DNA of 37,551 nucleotides. Source: Planctomycetia bacterium. Lineage in GTDB: Bacteria > Planctomycetota > Planctomycetia > Pirellulales > UBA1268. The stretch is from the NCBI GenBank assembly GCA_026401035.1, contig JAPLNR010000081.1, positions 1 to 37,551 on the forward strand, read 5' to 3'. Below, piece after piece: positions 34,539 to 37,551 of the stretch. Each line of letters opens with the position of its first letter. Position 1 is the first letter of the stretch. The notes beneath the pieces are model-generated. The model was not told the origin of the DNA and made no database searches. It saw nothing but the letters and a program-made list of their open reading frames with translations. The position numbers and the translations under genes were made by a program.

Positions 34539-37500
34539 TCAACCCAGCCGGAGCCCCATGCCCGAGGCAAAGGAATTGCCACTCGGACTGAGAGCCTTGA
34601 AGTGCTCTTTCCTGGACCAACGTTTTGTGACGTTGGTCTGGGTGGTGTCGAATGAGAATGCGATCACTCCGTTCGCCGTGGTGTTGAACGCTCCCAACGC
34701 CGCAAACACCTGCGAACGGCCCCTGCCCCCGGCATCTCCAATGGCAACGGAGAGCGCCGCGTTGAAGCCCCCGGCCACATTCGTGGTGGCCTTCCCCTGA
34801 GCGACGCCAAACCCATACCAGAAGTCGAGATTCTCCTGCTGGATCTGATTGATTTTATTATTGACGACGGTGCTGCCAAGGAACCGGCCCCCGGTCGTTC
34901 CCGCAGAAAAGGTCTGATCCGAACCAGCCGTCAATGCCGCGTTGATCGCCTGCTGGTTGCCCCCCAGCACGCCGCCGCCTGGGATCACCCGGAAGTTGCT
35001 CATGCCGGTCTTGCCGGCGGCGACGATGAGCTCCGAGCGCAGGTCGCCATCAATGTCGCCGGCTGCCAGGGAGGCCCCCGCTTCAAAGACATTCATCATG
35101 ACCCCGTCGCCTCTGTTGAGAACGAGGTTCAACGCGAACGAATTTTGCTGAACGAGTAACCCGCCCTGCTTGCCGAAGACGGTCACCGACGTCTGAACGC
35201 CGGTCGCGGCTGCCATGGCCACGCTGGCAGGCCCGACCGTCGAGCAATCGACGGGTGTGGAGAATGAGCCGACGGCAAGCCCCGTGATCGCACCTGCAAC
35301 GGCAGGGGTGCGTAGCGTCGGTGTCGTCACGACCACAGGCTGGGCTCCGCGAGTGGCCGCAGCCACCGTAAAGGCCGCTGCGCCGTTGAAGGCGGAGCGA
35401 TTGCTTGTCGGGGCTACGATGATCTGCGGAATCGCCGCCGTGTTTCCGTGCAGCTCACCGGCCGCCACGACGAAACCTCCGGTGTAACTTGCGCCGAATA
35501 CGCCCGCGACATCGAGCGTGACGAACCGCCATGCCAATGCCGACTCAGGACTACCGTTGAAGACGCCGATCTTCTGCAGCGAGCGTCCATAGATATTGAT
35601 CTCCACCCTGCCGGCGATCGTGACTGCGTCGATCGCGGCATTGAGTGAGATGACGGTGTTGCCCTTGATCATCGTCACGGCTGTCACAGTACGACTAACC
35701 GGTGCACCCAAAGCCGGAAACTGCGGGGTGATCACGAGCGTGGTCCCCTTGGGCGCCAGCGAAAGGACGTTGCCCGGGATAGTCAGGGTCTTGCTTGCCC
35801 GCACGATCGTGAACGAAAAAGTCGGCAACTCTCCGGGGGCGGTGACGAGATCCTGGTAGCCGTCGCCATCGACATCGACCTGGGCGATCCGCATGCCGCC
35901 AGTGAACGAGGCTGCAAATGTCGGCCCGTAGACACCGTCGAGAGTGATGTTTTTGCCGGCGCTGGCCAGCGCCGGTCCAACATTCAGCACCACGTCGGCC
36001 TGCGAGCTGCCGATGGCATAGAGCCGGGCCCCGGGGACGGTCATCTGGCCAGCCATGTTGGAGCCATCGCCGCCTGCGGCGAGCACGGGCAGGCCAAGCT
36101 GCACGCCGGACGAGAATTCGGACGTGTTCTCGGGCACGCTCGCAGTGACGAGGGTGGCAGTAGCGGTGATCCAGTCGCCGATTTTTACGTTGAGGGTATT
36201 TGCGGCAGTGAGGGGTACGTCTGCGAAAAACTCCTGCTCTCCAGAGACGGGCACTGTGACGTCGAGGAACAGCGCGGTGCCACCTCCCAGCGGTAGCACC
36301 TGTCGCCCCTCGAAGCCGGACCGATTTGCTGGAAAACCGATTTCATCAGCCGGCTGATTTGCAAACAACTGCACCCGGTAGGTGCCGGAAGCGGCCTTCA
36401 TGATGCCGCGGACGCGAATGACCTGTTCGCTGCCGATCAGCGACGCCGAGAGGAGTCGGGGAGCGACCTGAGCGTCGTTGCCATCATTTCGAAGGCTGAT
36501 GCCCTTCCCGCGATTCAGGAAGATCGAATTCGAGAGGATCGTGTTGTCGTCGGCATTCACGCCCGACACGACCACGCCGTCAACGCCATTGTTGGAGATT
36601 GTGTTTTCGGAAACCTTCCAGCCCGTGGATCCTGTGAGCGAGACGCCGTTCTGGGCATTCGATGAAATGGCATTGAGGCTGATCAGGCTGCCGCCGAAGT
36701 TGCCAGCTCCAACGGCGATGCCGTCGCCGCTGTTGTTCGAGATTGTGAAGCCAGACAGGGTGGAACCGGTGGAGGTGCCCGCAAACACGACGCCGCGACC
36801 GCTGAAGTTCCTGACTTTGCTGCCAGCGGTCGTCAGGGACACGTTATTGACGTTGGCACCGATCGAAAGGCCATCCGCAGAGAGTTTGGCCACGCCATCC
36901 AACGCGATCGTTGAAAAAGCGGTCGCTCTGGCAGCCGAACGGATCAGCATCCCGGCCAATGGGGCTGAATCCCCGACTGCGGCGCGGAAGAAGATCGTGC
37001 CCGTCCCGGCCGCAAGATCGATCGTTTTCGAACCATTGAGAGACTGCTTGAAATCAATATTGCCATTGCTCGACGAGACGGTTGTTGTGCCAGCGAGCGT
37101 CGCCGTGCCGGCGATGCTGAAGGCGCTGTTGCTCGTGGTGTATGTGCCGCTGAGCGTGGCGTTGTCGCCGTATTGCTGCGCACCGCTGGTTGTGACTGAC
37201 TGGAGACTCACCGATCCGCCAGCGTTTGTCGTGAGGCTGGCTAGGGCTGCGGATCCGCCGACGGCGGCGCTGAAGAGTGTGGCGCCGGTGGAGTTGGCGG
37301 TGAGAGCTTGGGCCCCGTTCACGATGCCGGTGAACGTGATGCTGCCGCTGCCGGTCGAGACGGTGGTGTTTCCAGCGAGCGTCGCCGTGCCGGCGATGCC
37401 GAAGGTGCTGTTGCTCGTAATGTATGTGCCGTTGAGCGTGGCGTTGTCGCCGTATTGCTGCGCACCGCTGGTTGTGACTGACTGGAGACTCACCGATCCG

Positions 37501-37551
37501 CCAGCGTTTGTCGTGAGGCTGGCTAGGGCTGCGGATCCGCCGACGGCGGCG
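34539..37551 (-). CDS. Giant surface/secreted repeat protein, N-terminus beyond the window
   Basis: At least 1000 residues are visible; the frame runs out of the window at 37551 without a stop or convincing start, so the gene is 5'-partial. The visible N-terminal part has 94-residue repeats (VTTSGAQQYGDNATL, GIAGTATLAGNTTV, LTTNAGGSVSLQS). There follows a right-handed parallel beta-helix section (ISNNSGDGIAV, NAISSNAQNGVSL, NTISNNGVDGVVV, NSIFLNRGKGISL), then FG-GAP/VCBS-like stretches with Asp-rich loops (VDVDGDGYQDLV, GDIDGDLRSELIV) near the C-terminus. The design is that of planctomycete adhesin-like or filamentous exported proteins. No clear sorting signal is seen at the C-terminus (GMGLRLG). 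Function unknown. Confidence 0.8.
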   Translation of the reverse strand, partial: AAVGGSAALASLTTNAGGSVSLQSVTTSGAQQYGDNATLNGTYITSNSTFGIAGTATLAGNTTVSTGSGSITFTGIVNGAQALTANSTGATLFSAAVGGSAALASLTTNAGGSVSLQSVTTSGAQQYGDNATLSGTYTTSNSAFSIAGTATLAGTTTVSSSNGNIDFKQSLNGSKTIDLAAGTGTIFFRAAVGDSAPLAGMLIRSAARATAFSTIALDGVAKLSADGLSIGANVNNVSLTTAGSKVRNFSGRGVVFAGTSTGSTLSGFTISNNSGDGIAVGAGNFGGSLISLNAISSNAQNGVSLTGSTGWKVSENTISNNGVDGVVVSGVNADDNTILSNSIFLNRGKGISLRNDGNDAQVAPRLLSASLIGSEQVIRVRGIMKAASGTYRVQLFANQPADEIGFPANRSGFEGRQVLPLGGGTALFLDVTVPVSGEQEFFADVPLTAANTLNVKIGDWITATATLVTASVPENTSEFSSGVQLGLPVLAAGGDGSNMAGQMTVPGARLYAIGSSQADVVLNVGPALASAGKNITLDGVYGPTFAASFTGGMRIAQVDVDGDGYQDLVTAPGELPTFSFTIVRASKTLTIPGNVLSLAPKGTTLVITPQFPALGAPVSRTVTAVTMIKGNTVISLNAAIDAVTIAGRVEINIYGRSLQKIGVFNGSPESALAWRFVTLDVAGVFGASYTGGFVVAAGELHGNTAAIPQIIVAPTSNRSAFNGAAAFTVAAATRGAQPVVVTTPTLRTPAVAGAITGLAVGSFSTPVDCSTVGPASVAMAAATGVQTSVTVFGKQGGLLVQQNSFALNLVLNRGDGVMMNVFEAGASLAAGDIDGDLRSELIVAAGKTGMSNFRVIPGGGVLGGNQQAINAALTAGSDQTFSAGTTGGRFLGSTVVNNKINQIQQENLDFWYGFGVAQGKATTNVAGGFNAALSVAIGDAGGRGRSQVFAALGAFNTTANGVIAFSFDTTQTNVTKRWSRKEHFKALSPSGNSFASGMGLRLG
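37092..37551 (-). repeat. 282-bp in-frame tandem repeat inside the giant protein gene
   Basis: 37092-37373 and 37374-37551 are adjacent copies with a period of 282 bp (94 codons); the second is cut by the window edge. Stretches such as 37159-37269 and 37441-37551 are nearly identical at the DNA level, so duplication was recent or is kept uniform by recombination. More copies probably lie outside the window. Confidence 0.85.

Noticed and set aside
37092..37551. Mobile element or transposon ends in the tandem repeats
   Set aside because: The repeats are in frame and encode a periodic protein segment; no transposase or terminal inverted repeats are seen.

Overview
The window looks like a chromosome segment from a planctomycete (Pirellulales-like). 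Clues are the high GC content, an N-terminal LEPR-XLL-like motif (protein at 12335-14218), very long secreted repeat proteins, many multihaem c-type cytochromes and a cyclic-nucleotide-binding (cNBD) tail on glucose-6-phosphate dehydrogenase. This is inferred from gene content alone; no 16S rRNA gene is present.

Layout. (1) 1-3594: amino-sugar catabolism on the + strand: the 3' part of nagB, a compact nagA-like deacetylase, a Rossmann epimerase/dehydrogenase and a DapA/NanA-superfamily aldolase, with an orphan gene fragment at 1415-1519. (2) 3615-4201: a nuclease remnant, tRNA-Ser(GGA) and a hairpin terminator. (3) 4226-7173: a metallo-beta-lactamase-fold hydrolase divergent from a G6PDH fused to a cNBD. 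(4) 7201-14218: a small unknown protein, a large outer-membrane barrel candidate, a solenoid-like repeat protein and a tandem GlcG/HbpS-domain protein. (5) 14340-21399: a GH63-like glycosidase, a NuoE-NuoF fusion and an iron-sulfur protein joining NuoG-like, two cNBD and HycB-like modules. (6) 21400-22016: non-coding DNA with direct and inverted repeats. (7) 22017-33341: a cytochrome island: three paralogous pentahaem proteins, a membrane-anchored decahaem protein, a cytochrome-b-like membrane protein and a decahaem/LVIVD-propeller fusion, 35 haem-binding motifs in all. (8) 33482-37551: a terminator, a FecR-domain protein and the 3' part of a giant surface protein with 94-residue repeats.

How the parts may fit together. 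The NuoEF fusion and its Fe-S partner resemble the electron-input arm of complex I or of soluble NAD-dependent hydrogenases and formate dehydrogenases, but no hydrogenase, molybdopterin or quinone-channel subunit is seen nearby. The adjacent cytochrome island could carry electrons through the membrane (cytochrome b) and across the periplasm (decahaem and pentahaem proteins). Two redox enzymes in the window carry cNBD modules, so cyclic-nucleotide or other ligand control of NAD(P)H supply and use is a reasonable hypothesis. The link between these modules is inference from proximity, not something the sequence proves.
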